Origin: an uncultured Hippea sp.
GTDB taxonomy: Bacteria; Campylobacterota_A; Desulfurellia; JAADFJ01
Reading direction: 5' to 3'
Length of the DNA stretch: 19,362 bases
Assembly (NCBI GenBank): GCA_913009315.1
Contig: CAJVZA010000033.1
Coordinates: forward strand, 1 to 19,362
The translations under genes and the position numbers were made by a program. Within the stretch, counting starts at the first letter, position 1. Each line of letters starts with the position of its first letter. This document shows positions 6,243 to 15,886 of the stretch, piece by piece. The notes under the pieces are model-generated. The model was not told the DNA's origin and searched no databases. It saw only the letters and a program-made list of their open reading frames with translations.

Positions 6243-7562
6243 ATGAAATTATTTAAACATAAGAATGTGCAGCAATTGGCATCGCTGCTTTTTGGAGCAG
6301 TTGCGATTCTGCTCTTTTTTTCAACACAGGCATTTGCCGCATCCCAAGCTCATATAGATAGCGGCGATACTGCCTGGATGATAGTGGCAACCGCCCTTGT
6401 TATGCTTATGACACCTGCAGGACTTGCCTTATTTTACGGCGGAATGAGCCGTTCAAAAAATATGCTGAACACGATAACAATGAGTTTTGTAGCTTACTGC
6501 CTTGCAAGTATAATATGGATTTTGTGGGGCTATAGTTTGGCATTCGGTCCTGATTTATCAGGCATTATAGGAAGCTCGTCAAATTTCTTTATGAATGGAA
6601 TAGGCGTAAAAAGTGTTTCCGGAACGATACCTACCTATGTTTTTGTCATGTTTCAGATGACTTTCGCAGCAATAACGATTGCACTGGTAAGCGGTTCTAT
6701 TGTTGGAAGAATGCGGTTTTCATCATGGATTTTGTTCTCAGTGTTATGGCTGACGTTTATTTATTCGCCCATTGCGCATTGGGTATGGGGCGGCGGATGG
6801 CTTTCTAAACTGGGTGTTCTTGATTTTGCCGGAGGTACGGTTGTTCATATCAACGCAGGTGTTACCGGATTAATTATAGCATTGTTCCTGGGCAAAAGAA
6901 AAGGGTACGGTAAAATTGCTATGATGCCTTCATCAATAACCCTGACAGCTTTGGGAGCAGTTTTATTATGGTTCGGATGGTTTGGCTTTAATGCGGGAAG
7001 CGAATTAGCCGCAGACGGACTTTCAGGATCTGCATTTCTTGTAACAAATACTGCTGCTGCTACTGCAGGGTTAGTATGGATGCTTATAGAGCAGATCAGA
7101 TCCGGAAAACCGACGTTGTTAGGTCTTTCTTCCGGAGCAGTAGCTGGACTTGTAGCAATAACCCCTGCAGCCGGATTTGTCAATCCTATGGGATCTATAG
7201 TAATCGGAACAGGTGCCGGAATTATAGGATATCTCGGCGTAACATTAGTTAAAAACAAGTTCGGTTATGATGATTCATTAGACGCGTTCGGTGTGCATGG
7301 ATTATGCGGAATATGGGGAGCCTTGGCAACAGGACTACTTGCCGATCCTGCAGTAGGGGGAGCTGCCGGCCTGTTTTACGGAAATCCGAAGCAGTTACTG
7401 ATCCAGTTTATTGCAGTTATTGCAGTAATAACTTTTGATGTTATAATGACAATTATCATTATAAAAATCGTATCTCTGTTTGGAAGCATAAGAGTCGCAC
7501 CTGCCGATGAAACAGAAGGACTTGACAGCACCATTCACGGTGAAAGAGCATTTGAAATATAA
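6243..7562 (+). CDS. amtB: Ammonium transporter AmtB
   Basis: This is an inner-membrane channel that takes up ammonium as a trimer and is closed by binding of GlnK. The 439-residue product has a cleavable signal peptide (hydrophobic LLFGAVAILLFFSTQAFA, probable cut near residue 32) and about eleven membrane segments. Family motifs are present: TPAGLALFYGGMSRSKN in the first segment, FAGGTVVHINAGVTGL with the first pore histidine, GWFGFNAGS, and DAFGVHGLCGIWG with the second pore histidine. The ATG follows a strong AGGAGG site. glnK starts 45 nt later and glnA follows, the classical nitrogen-responsive order. The short charged C-terminal tail (ADETEGLDSTIHGERAF) is the usual contact for GlnK. 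Confidence 0.95.
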   Translation: MKLFKHKNVQQLASLLFGAVAILLFFSTQAFAASQAHIDSGDTAWMIVATALVMLMTPAGLALFYGGMSRSKNMLNTITMSFVAYCLASIIWILWGYSLAFGPDLSGIIGSSSNFFMNGIGVKSVSGTIPTYVFVMFQMTFAAITIALVSGSIVGRMRFSSWILFSVLWLTFIYSPIAHWVWGGGWLSKLGVLDFAGGTVVHINAGVTGLIIALFLGKRKGYGKIAMMPSSITLTALGAVLLWFGWFGFNAGSELAADGLSGSAFLVTNTAAATAGLVWMLIEQIRSGKPTLLGLSSGAVAGLVAITPAAGFVNPMGSIVIGTGAGIIGYLGVTLVKNKFGYDDSLDAFGVHGLCGIWGALATGLLADPAVGGAAGLFYGNPKQLLIQFIAVIAVITFDVIMTIIIIKIVSLFGSIRVAPADETEGLDSTIHGERAFEI

Positions 7563-7583
7563 AGGTAGACTGCTATTATGTAA

Positions 7584-7946
<363 letters not shown>

Positions 7947-7973
7947 CAAAAGAAATGGCGAAAGGAGGAAATT

Positions 7974-9389
7974 GTGAAGGATGCGGAAAGCTTGCTTAAA
8001 TTTATCAAAGAAAATGGAGTAAAGATCGTAGATGTAAGATTTACCGATCTTATTGGAACGGGTCAGCATTTCTCAGTGCCGATCAGTCAGATTGACAAAG
8101 AAAGCCTGGCTGAAGGGTTAGGATTTGACGGTTCATCCATTAGAGGATGGAGAACTATAGATTCGAGTGATATGCTTGTTGTACCAAATGTTTCGACTGC
8201 ATATCTTGATCCGTTTACGGAAGAACAGACACTCAATATAACATGCGACATCGTTGATCCGATATCAAAGGAAAGCTATGATAGAGATCCTCGCGCAATT
8301 GCCAAAAAAGCTGAAAATTATCTTAAAGAAACAGGCATTGCCGAAACAGCATATTTTGGTCCCGAAAATGAGTTTTTTATCTTTGACGAAGTAAATGCAG
8401 ATTTCAACGACCATTCAAGTTTCTATTTCATCGATTCGGATGAGGGAATATGGAACAGCGGATCAGAAGATGTTCCCAATCTCGGACATAAAATACGTCA
8501 CAAAGAAGGATATTTTCCCCTTCCGCCCTCAGACACCTTGCAGGATATAAGAACCGAGATGGTGCTTGAGCTTGAAAAAGCCGGAGTGATTGTTGAAGCT
8601 CATCATCATGAGGTTGCAACCGCAGGACAGGCTGAAATTGATATGCGTTTTGCTCCGCTTCTTCAGATGGCTGATAATACCGCAAAATTCAAATATATTG
8701 TAAAAAATGTTGCAAGAAGGAACGGAAAAACTGCAACGTTTATGCCCAAACCGCTGTATGGAGATAACGGTACGGGTATGCATGTTCATCAAAGTCTGTG
8801 GAATGACAGCACTCCTCTTTTTGCCGGAAACGGCTATGCGGGAGTTTCAGATATCTGCCTCTACTATATCGGAGGCATATTGAAACACGCAAGGGCTCTT
8901 ACCGCATTTACCAATCCGACAACCAATTCTTACAAACGGCTTGTTCCAGGCTTCGAAGCACCTGTGAATCTTGCATATTCGTCAAGAAATCGCTCGGCTG
9001 CAATAAGAATCCCTATGTACTCCTCTAATCCGAAAACAAAAAGAATAGAAGTAAGATTCCCCGATCCTTCAGCAAATCCTTATCTTGCATTCTCAGCTAT
9101 GCTTCTGGCAGGACTTGACGGAATATTAAACAAAATTGATCCTGCCGAACCTATGGATAAAAATATCTATGATCTGCCTCCTGAGATTGCAAAAAATCTC
9201 AAACATCTTCCGGGGTCACTCGAGGATTCGATAGCCTCTCTGGAGAATGATTATCAATTTTTGCTTCAGGGTAATGTCTTCAGTGAAGACCTTATAAGAA
9301 CATGGATTGATTACAAAAAGGAAAACGAGATACAGCTCGTTAATTCGGTGCCGAATCCTGTTGAATTTAAACTTTACTACGATATTTAA
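7974..9389 (+). CDS. glnA: Glutamine synthetase type I (GSI-beta-like)
   Basis: It makes glutamine from glutamate, ammonium and ATP as a dodecamer. The 471-residue product has the beta-grasp segment [10 protein letters not shown], metal-binding GPENEFFIF and [19 protein letters not shown]-site [31 protein letters not shown] with [12 protein letters not shown], and [26 protein letters not shown] near the C terminus places Tyr399 where E. coli has the adenylylated Tyr397. The enzyme is thus of the GSI-beta class and potentially controlled by adenylylation. The start is a GTG, supported by a perfect AAGGAGG six bases upstream. It begins 27 nt after glnK and is surely in the same operon. Confidence 0.95.
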   Translation: MKDAESLLKFIKENGVKIVDVRFTDLIGTGQHFSVPISQIDKESLAEGLGFDGSSIRGWRTIDSSDMLVVPNVSTAYLDPFTEEQTLNITCDIVDPISKESYDRDPRAIAKKAENYLKETGIAETAYFGPENEFFIFDEVNADFNDHSSFYFIDSDEGIWNSGSEDVPNLGHKIRHKEGYFPLPPSDTLQDIRTEMVLELEKAGVIVEAHHHEVATAGQAEIDMRFAPLLQMADNTAKFKYIVKNVARRNGKTATFMPKPLYGDNGTGMHVHQSLWNDSTPLFAGNGYAGVSDICLYYIGGILKHARALTAFTNPTTNSYKRLVPGFEAPVNLAYSSRNRSAAIRIPMYSSNPKTKRIEVRFPDPSANPYLAFSAMLLAGLDGILNKIDPAEPMDKNIYDLPPEIAKNLKHLPGSLEDSIASLENDYQFLLQGNVFSEDLIRTWIDYKKENEIQLVNSVPNPVEFKLYYDI

Positions 9390-9691
9390 CCGAATTCAAT
9401 AGCTGGTCGTCCTATAAAGGACAGCAGATTTTGAACTGAGGTTTTATTGAATATAAATCGTGGCGAGAAAAAGCCGGCTTAAGGAAAAAACGGAGAAATA
9501 CGGTCAAATCCGAATTTTCTTTAACAGACTTTACATTTTCGGATAGCCTCCCGAAGATAACAGCAGACAGAATGGCTACCCTGCTGTTATCTTCGTTCCT
9601 TTTCGGCTCAATTTTGCCGGAACAAAAACACTCACAGTCAGGCAAATTATCCCGCCGCAAACCTTGATAATAACCTGCCGTTACCTGCAAT
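9390..9691. other. 300-nt gap between glnA and the sigma-54 activator, with hairpins
   Basis: No gene is evident. There is a small hairpin just after glnA (GTCCT/AGGAC, 9409-9422), an ATCCGAA/TTCGGAT pair (9508-9544), the strong 14-bp hairpin at 9553-9594, and a diverged copy of an intergenic repeat (9652-9704). No sigma-54 match with correct GG-N10-GC spacing is present here; two near matches are one base too short. Confidence 0.5.
9553..9603 (+). terminator. Strong 14-bp hairpin downstream of glnA
   Basis: GAAGATAACAGCAG (9553-9566) and CTGCTGTTATCTTC (9581-9594) are perfectly complementary around a 14-base loop, followed by GTTCCTTTT. It may end the amtB-glnK-glnA transcript, but the T tract is interrupted and the loop is large. 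A structured leader element of the next gene is the alternative. Confidence 0.45.
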
Positions 9692-9704
9692 TTGAGCCCT
9701 GAAT
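9652..9704 (-). repeat. Diverged copy of an intergenic repeat over the apparent start of the sigma-54 activator
   Basis: TTACCTGCAATTTG (9681-9694) is identical to 1898-1911. By hand alignment the similarity continues on both sides to cover about 50 nt, with mostly transition differences and one gap. The upstream-most start codon of the activator gene (TTG at 9692) lies inside this repeat. Confidence 0.4.
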
Positions 9705-11167
9705 TAATAGATGCACTCTTTACTTTTTTGCCTTATGATATTATAGTCTCTCCTATGGTATCCGAATCGGTCGATTTTATATACAGAGTATCGAAATCGC
9801 TAAAAAACTCTGATCTCAAAACGATATCTTATGAGATTGTCAGCGAACTATTCAGTTATTTCGGCTTTTCGACAGTGTCAATTATTATAGAAGGTTACAG
9901 CAAAAAACAGCGTATCGTTTCATGCATAGGCAACAAAAACAGCACAATAAATATCATTGAAGCCGAGTCATCCGTTCTGCAGACCGAGAAAATCATAACA
10001 ATAAAAAAAGATCGCTCACAAAATTATGGTTTTTCCGATACCGTCATAATAGTTGTTTTAAGCAAACAATTCGGCAGCTACATCCTAATAGAGGGAGACG
10101 AGCTGCTGCTTAAATCCGTTTTGACCACAATAAAAATCGTAGCAAATTTATTGGAAATCAGATTTAAAGTCGAAAAGGACGGGGAAATTCTTACAACATT
10201 CGATGAACCGAAGCACAAATTATCCAAAGATTATCGATTTCCCGAAATCATAGGAGAAAGCAATCAAACGAAGCAAATATTCAATCTGATCTCTAATGTT
10301 GCCAACAGCAGCTCTTCGGTAATGCTGCATGGCGAAAGCGGAACAGGTAAAGAACTAATAGCAAAAGCGATACATTATTCCAGCGGCAGAAAAGAAAAGA
10401 AATTTGTTGCCATAAACTGCGCTGCAATACCCGAATCACTTTTTGAATCAGAGCTGTTCGGTTTCGAGAAGGGATCATTTACCGGAGCAGCAAAACAAAA
10501 AAAAGGGCTTGTGGAATTGGCAGACGGAGGAACTCTATTCTTTGATGAAATCGGAGAGATGCCTTTGTCGATGCAGCCCAAACTGCTGCGGCTTATTCAG
10601 GAAAAAACAGTTACAAGAATAGGTGGAACAAAAAATATACCGGTTGATTTCAGGCTTATTTCTGCAACCAATAAAAATCTCGAAAATATGATAAAAATGG
10701 GAAAATTCAGAGAAGATCTCTATTATCGCATTAATGTCATACCGATAAATATTCCTAAACTTTCCGAACACAGAGAGGATATCCCTCTGCTCATTGAACA
10801 TTTTCGTAATCTTTTCTGCAAGGCAAACAATAAATCCGTTAAATTTGCGCCCGAAGTAATAGAAACTCTTATGAAATATTCCTGGCCCGGAAATGTACGG
10901 GAACTTGAAAACATAGTAGAACGATTAATTGTAATGGCGCCCCCTCTCAGCTCAACAATAAAAGGTATCGATCTATCTGAGATTGTTCCGTCAATCGAAC
11001 ATCAAGATGATATGAGCCTGAAACAGATAGAAAAAAATGCGCTGCTCAAAGCACTTAAAGCGGCATCAGGAAACAAGGAGCGGGCATTGCGATTTCTTGG
11101 CATAACATTAAGGCAGCTTAATTATAAGATAGAAAAGTATAAAATTAATATACAGGACTTTCAATAG
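9692..11167 (+). CDS. NifA-like sigma-54-dependent transcriptional activator
   Basis: This is a bacterial enhancer-binding protein that remodels RNA polymerase-sigma-54 using ATP. From the TTG start (491 residues) the order is: an N-terminal region of about 180 residues that looks like a GAF-type sensor and lacks a phospho-receiver; an AAA+ domain from about 185 with Walker A GESGTGKE (214-221), the sigma-54 contact loop GSFTGA (261-266; usually GAFTGA), Walker B GGTLFFDEIGEM (279-290), sensor SATNKN (324-329) and WPGNVREL (398-405); and a C-terminal Fis-type helix-turn-helix (about 463-485) ending LRQLNYKIEKY, as in NifA. Neither TTG 9692 nor the ATG at 9755 has a clear ribosome binding site. 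The TTG sits in a repeat copy, so 9755 (470 residues) may be the true start. The 3' end overlaps mnmA convergently by 23 nt. Its targets are unknown; amtB-glnK-glnA is the natural guess. Confidence 0.85.
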   Translation: MSPELIDALFTFLPYDIIVSPMVSESVDFIYRVSKSLKNSDLKTISYEIVSELFSYFGFSTVSIIIEGYSKKQRIVSCIGNKNSTINIIEAESSVLQTEKIITIKKDRSQNYGFSDTVIIVVLSKQFGSYILIEGDELLLKSVLTTIKIVANLLEIRFKVEKDGEILTTFDEPKHKLSKDYRFPEIIGESNQTKQIFNLISNVANSSSSVMLHGESGTGKELIAKAIHYSSGRKEKKFVAINCAAIPESLFESELFGFEKGSFTGAAKQKKGLVELADGGTLFFDEIGEMPLSMQPKLLRLIQEKTVTRIGGTKNIPVDFRLISATNKNLENMIKMGKFREDLYYRINVIPINIPKLSEHREDIPLLIEHFRNLFCKANNKSVKFAPEVIETLMKYSWPGNVRELENIVERLIVMAPPLSSTIKGIDLSEIVPSIEHQDDMSLKQIEKNALLKALKAASGNKERALRFLGITLRQLNYKIEKYKINIQDFQ

Positions 11168-12203
11168 GCAAAATTATGCCGCCTGCAACTATTCTATCAT
11201 CAATATAGGCAACCGCAGACTGTCCCGGAGTTACACCCCAAAAACCAAATTCAGATTTTATTTGTATCTTGTTCCCCAAAAGGATAAGTTCTGATTTTAC
11301 AGGCTTGCTTTGAGAGCGTATCTTAACATAGGCACTGAATTGCTCTCTATCATCTTTGAGTATGAAATTTGTCATATAGAAACTTTTGGAAATAATACCG
11401 TCTCTGCCGGCAAGTATTATATCCCCGCTTACCGAATCGATTGCCTTGACATAAAACGGTCTGTCTGAAGATATTCCCAAACCTTTGCGTTGGCCAACTG
11501 TAAAATTTTCTATGCCCTTATGTTCTCCCAAACTGTTTCCCGTTTCATCAACAAATTCTCCGCACTTTGGTTTTGCATCCTCGTAGATTAAACTTCTATA
11601 GTCATTATCCACAAAACAAATCTCCTGACTTTCAGGCTTCTTTTTTGTAATAAGATTTATCGAATCAGCTATTTTCCTTACTTCGCTTTTATGTAAATTT
11701 CCAAGCGGGAACAGCAGATTATCAATCTGAGGTACATCCAGCCCATAAAGAAAATACGATTGATCCTTTTTGGAGTCTTTTCCTTTTGCAACAAACTTTC
11801 TGCCTTTATATTCAACAATATTCGCGTAATGTCCGGTTGCGATATGTGAAATGCCCTGTTTTTTTGCAAAATTAAGCAGATGAAAAAACTTCATTCTATC
11901 GTTGCAAAGTATGCATGGATTCGGAGTTTGAGCCATGCGGTACGCATTAATAAACGGTTTTATGACCTCTTTTTTGAAGAGCTCCCTATAATCAATAATC
12001 TCAAAAGGAATATCAAGCTGGGCTGCGGCATATCTTGCATAATATCTGTCTTTTTCGGAGCAGCAGCTTCTTTTGCGATCTGATTTGTCATAACTTGTCA
12101 GTGCCATAGTAGCTCCAACTACGCTATAACCTTGTTTTTTGAGAAGATATGCAGCAACAGAACTATCTATTCCTCCGCTCAGAGCAACCAAAACTTTTTT
12201 CAT
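11145..12203 (-). CDS. mnmA: tRNA-specific 2-thiouridylase MnmA
   Basis: It thiolates uridine 34 of Lys, Glu and Gln tRNAs, receiving sulfur from a relay or persulfide donor. The 352-residue product has the PP-loop LSGGIDSSVAAYLL (residues 8-21; usually SGGVDSS), a CC pair at 47-48, catalytic Cys97 in TPNPCILCNDRMKF with Cys100, TGHYAN, KDQSYFLY, and the second catalytic Cys196 in SQEICFVDND. The C-terminal barrel contains FTVGQRKGLGI and GQSAVAYIDD. It is the last gene of the cell-wall/division operon, 11 nt after plsY, and has only a distant ribosome binding site. The stop lies inside the convergent sigma-54 activator gene. Confidence 0.95.
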   Translation of the reverse strand: MKKVLVALSGGIDSSVAAYLLKKQGYSVVGATMALTSYDKSDRKRSCCSEKDRYYARYAAAQLDIPFEIIDYRELFKKEVIKPFINAYRMAQTPNPCILCNDRMKFFHLLNFAKKQGISHIATGHYANIVEYKGRKFVAKGKDSKKDQSYFLYGLDVPQIDNLLFPLGNLHKSEVRKIADSINLITKKKPESQEICFVDNDYRSLIYEDAKPKCGEFVDETGNSLGEHKGIENFTVGQRKGLGISSDRPFYVKAIDSVSGDIILAGRDGIISKSFYMTNFILKDDREQFSAYVKIRSQSKPVKSELILLGNKIQIKSEFGFWGVTPGQSAVAYIDDRIVAGGIILPIESPVY

Positions 12204-12214
12204 ATCACGCTAAA

Positions 12215-12793
12215 TTAAAGCCTTTTCTCCTTCCCGAACAGAAGCCGTTTTATATTTGGATAATGCCTTGCTGCCGCCAAAGCAACAAGAAAAAGCAACG
12301 CATAGAACAACGTTCCGGAGACCATAAAATACCCCGCAACAGCAATAGACAAAAGCGCGGCAAGCGATGAAAGGGATGATATTTTAAGAACAGCAAACAA
12401 AGTAAACCACACAATCGAAGCGATTAACAGAAGAGGAGTCGACCATATTGATAAAACGCCCAATGTGGAGGAGATGCCCTTTCCTCCTTTAAAACGCAGC
12501 GTTATTGGAAAATCATGTCCTATTACCGCAAATAGACCTGCGGCCACCGAGGCATCAACAGAATTCCTGATAGCCAGACCTGCAGGAACTGCACCTTTTA
12601 GAAAATCCAGCGCAAATGTTATAATGCCGGCTGATTTACCGCCCGCTCTTACCAGATTAGTGGCTCCAATATTTCCCGATCCGAAGTTTCGGACATCTTT
12701 ACCTAACAGTTTTCCGATAATCCAACCAAAAGGAATCGACCCTGCAAGATATCCTGCAACAGCCCAGAAAACTAATACTGAAAAATTGTCCAT
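12215..12793 (-). CDS. plsY: Glycerol-3-phosphate acyltransferase PlsY
   Basis: This membrane enzyme transfers an acyl group from acyl-phosphate to glycerol-3-phosphate, the first step of phospholipid synthesis in the PlsX/PlsY route. The 192-residue product has about five to seven membrane segments and all the conserved loops: GSIPFGWIIGK, the phosphate-binding GSGNIGATNLVRAGGK, the FKGGKGISS loop, and the C-terminal ARHYPNIKRL. It begins 9 nt after the ftsZ stop. Placing phospholipid synthesis in the division operon could coordinate membrane growth with division. Confidence 0.95.
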   Translation of the reverse strand: MDNFSVLVFWAVAGYLAGSIPFGWIIGKLLGKDVRNFGSGNIGATNLVRAGGKSAGIITFALDFLKGAVPAGLAIRNSVDASVAAGLFAVIGHDFPITLRFKGGKGISSTLGVLSIWSTPLLLIASIVWFTLFAVLKISSLSSLAALLSIAVAGYFMVSGTLFYALLFLVALAAARHYPNIKRLLFGKEKRL

Positions 12794-12802
12794 CTTGATC
12801 TG

Positions 12803-13858
12803 CTACTTATCAGATCTAACCCTTTGAAAAGCCGGAATATCCAGAATATCTTCATTATCTATGTTTGCAACTGAAATTGGTGCTGTCGGTCGTCTTGCAA
12901 AATGCTTTTTTGGAACATCAAAGCCTGTGGCAATAACAGTGATCTTTATCAGATCTTTAATAGTATTATCAATGACGGTACCAAATATAAGTTCTGCATC
13001 ATTGCTTGTTGCGTCCCTTATTACACCAATTGACTCTTCTACCTCGCTCAAGGACAGATCGCCTCCGGATGTTATGTTGACAAGAATATCCGATGCACCT
13101 GTCAAATCTATATTGTCAAGCAGCGGACTATAGATAGCCTTCTGGGCAGCCAACTTTGCTCTGTCGTTTCCGGATGCCTCTCCTGCACCCATTATAGCCA
13201 TTCCTTTTTTACTCATAACAGTTTTTACATCTGCAAAATCAACATTTATCTGACCCGGTTGATTAACCAGATCGCTAATACCCTGAACGGCCTGACGCAG
13301 CACATCATCCGAAAAACCGAATGCCTCCGTCAAAGAAGTATTTTTAGGCAAAGTCTCAAGTAATTTTTGATTTGGTATGATAATAACACTATCACATATT
13401 TTTGACATCTCTTTGATGCCCTGCTCCGCATTTTTTAACCTTCTTCTTCCCTCAAAGGTAAACGGTTTGGTAACTACACCTACAGTTAAAGCATTTTGGT
13501 CTTTTGCAGTTTCTGCAATCACAGGTGCGGCTCCCGTTCCGGTTCCGCCTCCCATACCTGCAGCGACAAACAACATATCTATATCTTTTACAATCTCTTC
13601 AAATTCTTCAATATTTTCCTGTGCGGCCGCTTTGCCAATTTCAGGAATCGAGCCGGCACCAAGACCTTTTGTCAGTTCTTTTCCAATCTGTATGGTTTTC
13701 GTTCCCTCAAGCATCATGCTGAGACTTTGAGTATCGGTATTAACACTGAAGAAATCAACACCCTGGACATTTCTTTTTATCATTGTATTGATACTGTTGC
13801 ATCCTCCTCCGCCCACGCCTATCACTTTTATAACAGCACCAAATACTCTGCCGCTCAT
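12803..13858 (-). CDS. ftsZ: Cell division protein FtsZ
   Basis: This is the tubulin-like GTPase that forms the division ring. From the start at 13858 the product is 351 residues. It has the N-terminal VIGVGGGGCNSINTMI, the tubulin signature GGGTGTGAAPVIA, the T7 loop NVDFADVKTVM and a short linker ending in the conserved tail ILDIPAFQRVR, which binds FtsA and other partners. The C-terminal linker is very short. I chose ATG 13858 because it overlaps the ftsA stop as TAATG and has a GGGAG site at good spacing; an in-frame ATG at 13879 would only add seven non-conserved residues. Confidence 0.95.
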   Translation of the reverse strand: MSGRVFGAVIKVIGVGGGGCNSINTMIKRNVQGVDFFSVNTDTQSLSMMLEGTKTIQIGKELTKGLGAGSIPEIGKAAAQENIEEFEEIVKDIDMLFVAAGMGGGTGTGAAPVIAETAKDQNALTVGVVTKPFTFEGRRRLKNAEQGIKEMSKICDSVIIIPNQKLLETLPKNTSLTEAFGFSDDVLRQAVQGISDLVNQPGQINVDFADVKTVMSKKGMAIMGAGEASGNDRAKLAAQKAIYSPLLDNIDLTGASDILVNITSGGDLSLSEVEESIGVIRDATSNDAELIFGTVIDNTIKDLIKITVIATGFDVPKKHFARRPTAPISVANIDNEDILDIPAFQRVRSDK

Positions 13859-15072
13859 TAAAACATCTCCCTGAACCATCTTTTCATCCTGCTGAATATC
13901 GAATTATAACCAAACGGCCTTTTCCTCTCTATTTTATCCCTGCCCTGCAGACCATATTTAACTAAACCTACAGCAGTAGCATATTTAGGTCCGTCAACCA
14001 TATCTTTAATGCCTGTTATGCTGTAAGGAACCCCAACTCTTGCAGGTATATTAAAAAATTCCTCAGCAAAAATTACCATTCCGTCAAGCATTGAACCGCC
14101 TCCGGTCAATACTACACCTCCGGTCATCCTTGCTTCAAATCCATTGGCACTCAATTCATTTTTGATAAGATAAAAGAGTTCTTCCGCTCTGGGCTGTACA
14201 ATTTCATACAGTGTACTTTTTGAAATCTCCCTGCTCGATCTGCCTGAAATGCCGGGCACCTCAATAGTATCGTCCGAAGATGCCCAATCACCGATGCTTG
14301 CATATTCCATCTTGATTCTTTCAGCCTGCCTTTCCGGTGTTCTGAGACCTACGGCTATATCATGGGTAAACTGATTTCCGCCAAGACCTAAAACTTTTGT
14401 ATATCTTATACTATCATCATAAAATACGGCCAAATCAGTAGTACCTCCGCCTATATCAACCATAGCAACGCCCAATTCGGTTTCATCGCCGGTTAAAACG
14501 GCTTTCGCGGATGCCAGCGGCTCTAAAATTATATCGGAAACATCCAAACCCGCCCTGTTGCAGCTTTTTATCACATTCTGAACGAGCGCAACACTTCCTG
14601 TAATTATGTGGGCTTTGACCTCAAGCCGTACTCCGCTCATTCCCATCGGATCTTTTATTCCCGATTGATCATCAACAATATATTCCTGACTTATCGCATG
14701 AATTATGTCTCTGTCGGGAGATACAGAGATAGCGCGTGCATTTTCCATAACACGATCAATATCGTTCTTGCCTATCTCTTTGGTTCTCACCGCAATAACA
14801 CCATGACTGTTGACAGCCTGAATGTGACTTCCGGATATCCCGGCAATTACGCTGTCAATCTTTGAGCCTGACATAGCTTCGGCAGCCTCTATCGCCTGTT
14901 TTATGGACAAAACAGCCTGATCTATGTTAGTAATTATTCCTTTTCTGACACCTCTTGCAGGAGAGGCGCCTACACCGATTATCTCAAGAGATGCCTCATC
15001 ATTTATATGTCCGACAACAGCACAAATCTTAGTTGTACCGATATCAAGACCTACAACAACTTCATTTACCAT
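13858..15072 (-). CDS. ftsA: Cell division protein FtsA
   Basis: This actin-like ATPase tethers FtsZ to the membrane and recruits later division proteins. The 404-residue product has the actin-fold phosphate loops VVGLDIGTTKICAVVG and MVDIGGGTTDLAVF, the SHUFTI-fold 1C subdomain between them, and VVLTGGGSMLDGM as the adenosine motif. The C-terminal amphipathic helix IFSRMKRWFREMF is the expected membrane-targeting segment. A GGAAGG site precedes the ATG. It overlaps ftsQ by 11 nt upstream and shares a TAATG with ftsZ downstream, so translation is probably coupled. Confidence 0.95.
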   Translation of the reverse strand: MVNEVVVGLDIGTTKICAVVGHINDEASLEIIGVGASPARGVRKGIITNIDQAVLSIKQAIEAAEAMSGSKIDSVIAGISGSHIQAVNSHGVIAVRTKEIGKNDIDRVMENARAISVSPDRDIIHAISQEYIVDDQSGIKDPMGMSGVRLEVKAHIITGSVALVQNVIKSCNRAGLDVSDIILEPLASAKAVLTGDETELGVAMVDIGGGTTDLAVFYDDSIRYTKVLGLGGNQFTHDIAVGLRTPERQAERIKMEYASIGDWASSDDTIEVPGISGRSSREISKSTLYEIVQPRAEELFYLIKNELSANGFEARMTGGVVLTGGGSMLDGMVIFAEEFFNIPARVGVPYSITGIKDMVDGPKYATAVGLVKYGLQGRDKIERKRPFGYNSIFSRMKRWFREMF

Positions 15073-15886
15073 ATTTTGATACCTTCCAACGTATAACTAT
15101 CTGATTCTTGTACACAAATGATATACTCTCAATCCGTCCTATTTTTTTCTCCTTTCTGGCATTTCTCCAAAAACTAACCAACTGTTTTACATGCATTCCT
15201 ATGAGCTTTTTGCTCTGATATGTAGAAACGATAACAGAAGGACCGGAATTAAGCCTATAGTAAACTGCTTTTCCAACTATGTCAATTCTTTTTATTAAAA
15301 AATGTTTTTCAAGCATCTTTTTTGCAAACATAAGCTTAGTGTAAAAATTTCTATTCTTTTTCAGGTCAAAACAGCTTGAAGAATAGATCAGAGGCAAAAT
15401 ATAGCGTTCCGATTTTGAAATCAGTCTCTTAAACGCATAACCTGTTCTATCGACAAGCCAGCGTTCTCTGCTGCATATCAGCTCTGCCATAGGCTTTCTT
15501 TCCGTTATTTTTACAATTATAGTATTGGGGAATCGTTTATCTATGGCAATATTCTCGAACCACTGACTCTTTTGAAGCCGCCTTTTTATCCTCTTGCGGC
15601 TCAATGTCAGCAGAGATCCGTCCTTGTTCCTGAATGCGGTTTTTATAAAATCAGTACGCATATGTCCTATTCCTTTGATGTATATATACTTTATTGGAAA
15701 AATATTGCCTTCGTTCAGGGAAACCGATAGATAACCGTAGAATCTGTAGGCCGCCATCACAATCAAAAAGCCGACTGATAGAAGAGCCGCCAGCTTAAAA
15801 ATCAATATCCTGCTTTTTCTCTTTTTATGGTTTGACCTAAAAAGGTCAACAGGTTTTATGGGTGCTATTCGGTTTTTTTGACGCAT
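15062..15886 (-). CDS. ftsQ: Cell division protein FtsQ
   Basis: This single-pass division protein links the cytoplasmic ring to periplasmic septum synthesis, with FtsB and FtsL. The 274-residue product has a very basic cytoplasmic tail (about 1-26), one membrane span (ILIFKLAALLSVGFLIVMAAY, about 27-48), a POTRA domain (IKYIYIKGIGHM ... WFENIAIDKRFPNTIIVKITERKP) and the FtsQ beta domain with WLVDRTGYAF. Overall sequence is diverged, as is normal for FtsQ; identity rests on topology, POTRA and position before ftsA. The ATG lies 41 nt inside the end of ddl and has only a weak AGAAG site. Confidence 0.85.
   Translation of the reverse strand: MRQKNRIAPIKPVDLFRSNHKKRKSRILIFKLAALLSVGFLIVMAAYRFYGYLSVSLNEGNIFPIKYIYIKGIGHMRTDFIKTAFRNKDGSLLTLSRKRIKRRLQKSQWFENIAIDKRFPNTIIVKITERKPMAELICSRERWLVDRTGYAFKRLISKSERYILPLIYSSSCFDLKKNRNFYTKLMFAKKMLEKHFLIKRIDIVGKAVYYRLNSGPSVIVSTYQSKKLIGMHVKQLVSFWRNARKEKKIGRIESISFVYKNQIVIRWKVSKYGK

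Noticed and set aside
6845-7258. 137-codon ORF antisense to amtB
   Set aside because: It is a shadow of a strongly conserved membrane protein. Its proline-rich product has no family features.
9464-9477. Possible sigma-54 promoter (TGGCGAGAAAAAGC) before the activator gene
   Set aside because: The GG and GC are nine bases apart where ten are required, and the TTGC element is missing. A second near match at 9604-9617 fails on the same spacing.
9412-9690. 92-codon minus-strand ORF between glnA and the sigma-54 activator
   Set aside because: It crosses the perfect hairpin and the repeat copy, has no ribosome binding site and resembles no protein family.
13377-13861. Plus-strand ORFs of 72-121 codons opposite ftsZ
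   Set aside because: All are antisense to ftsZ, mutually overlapping, and rich in residues expected from reverse-reading its codons.
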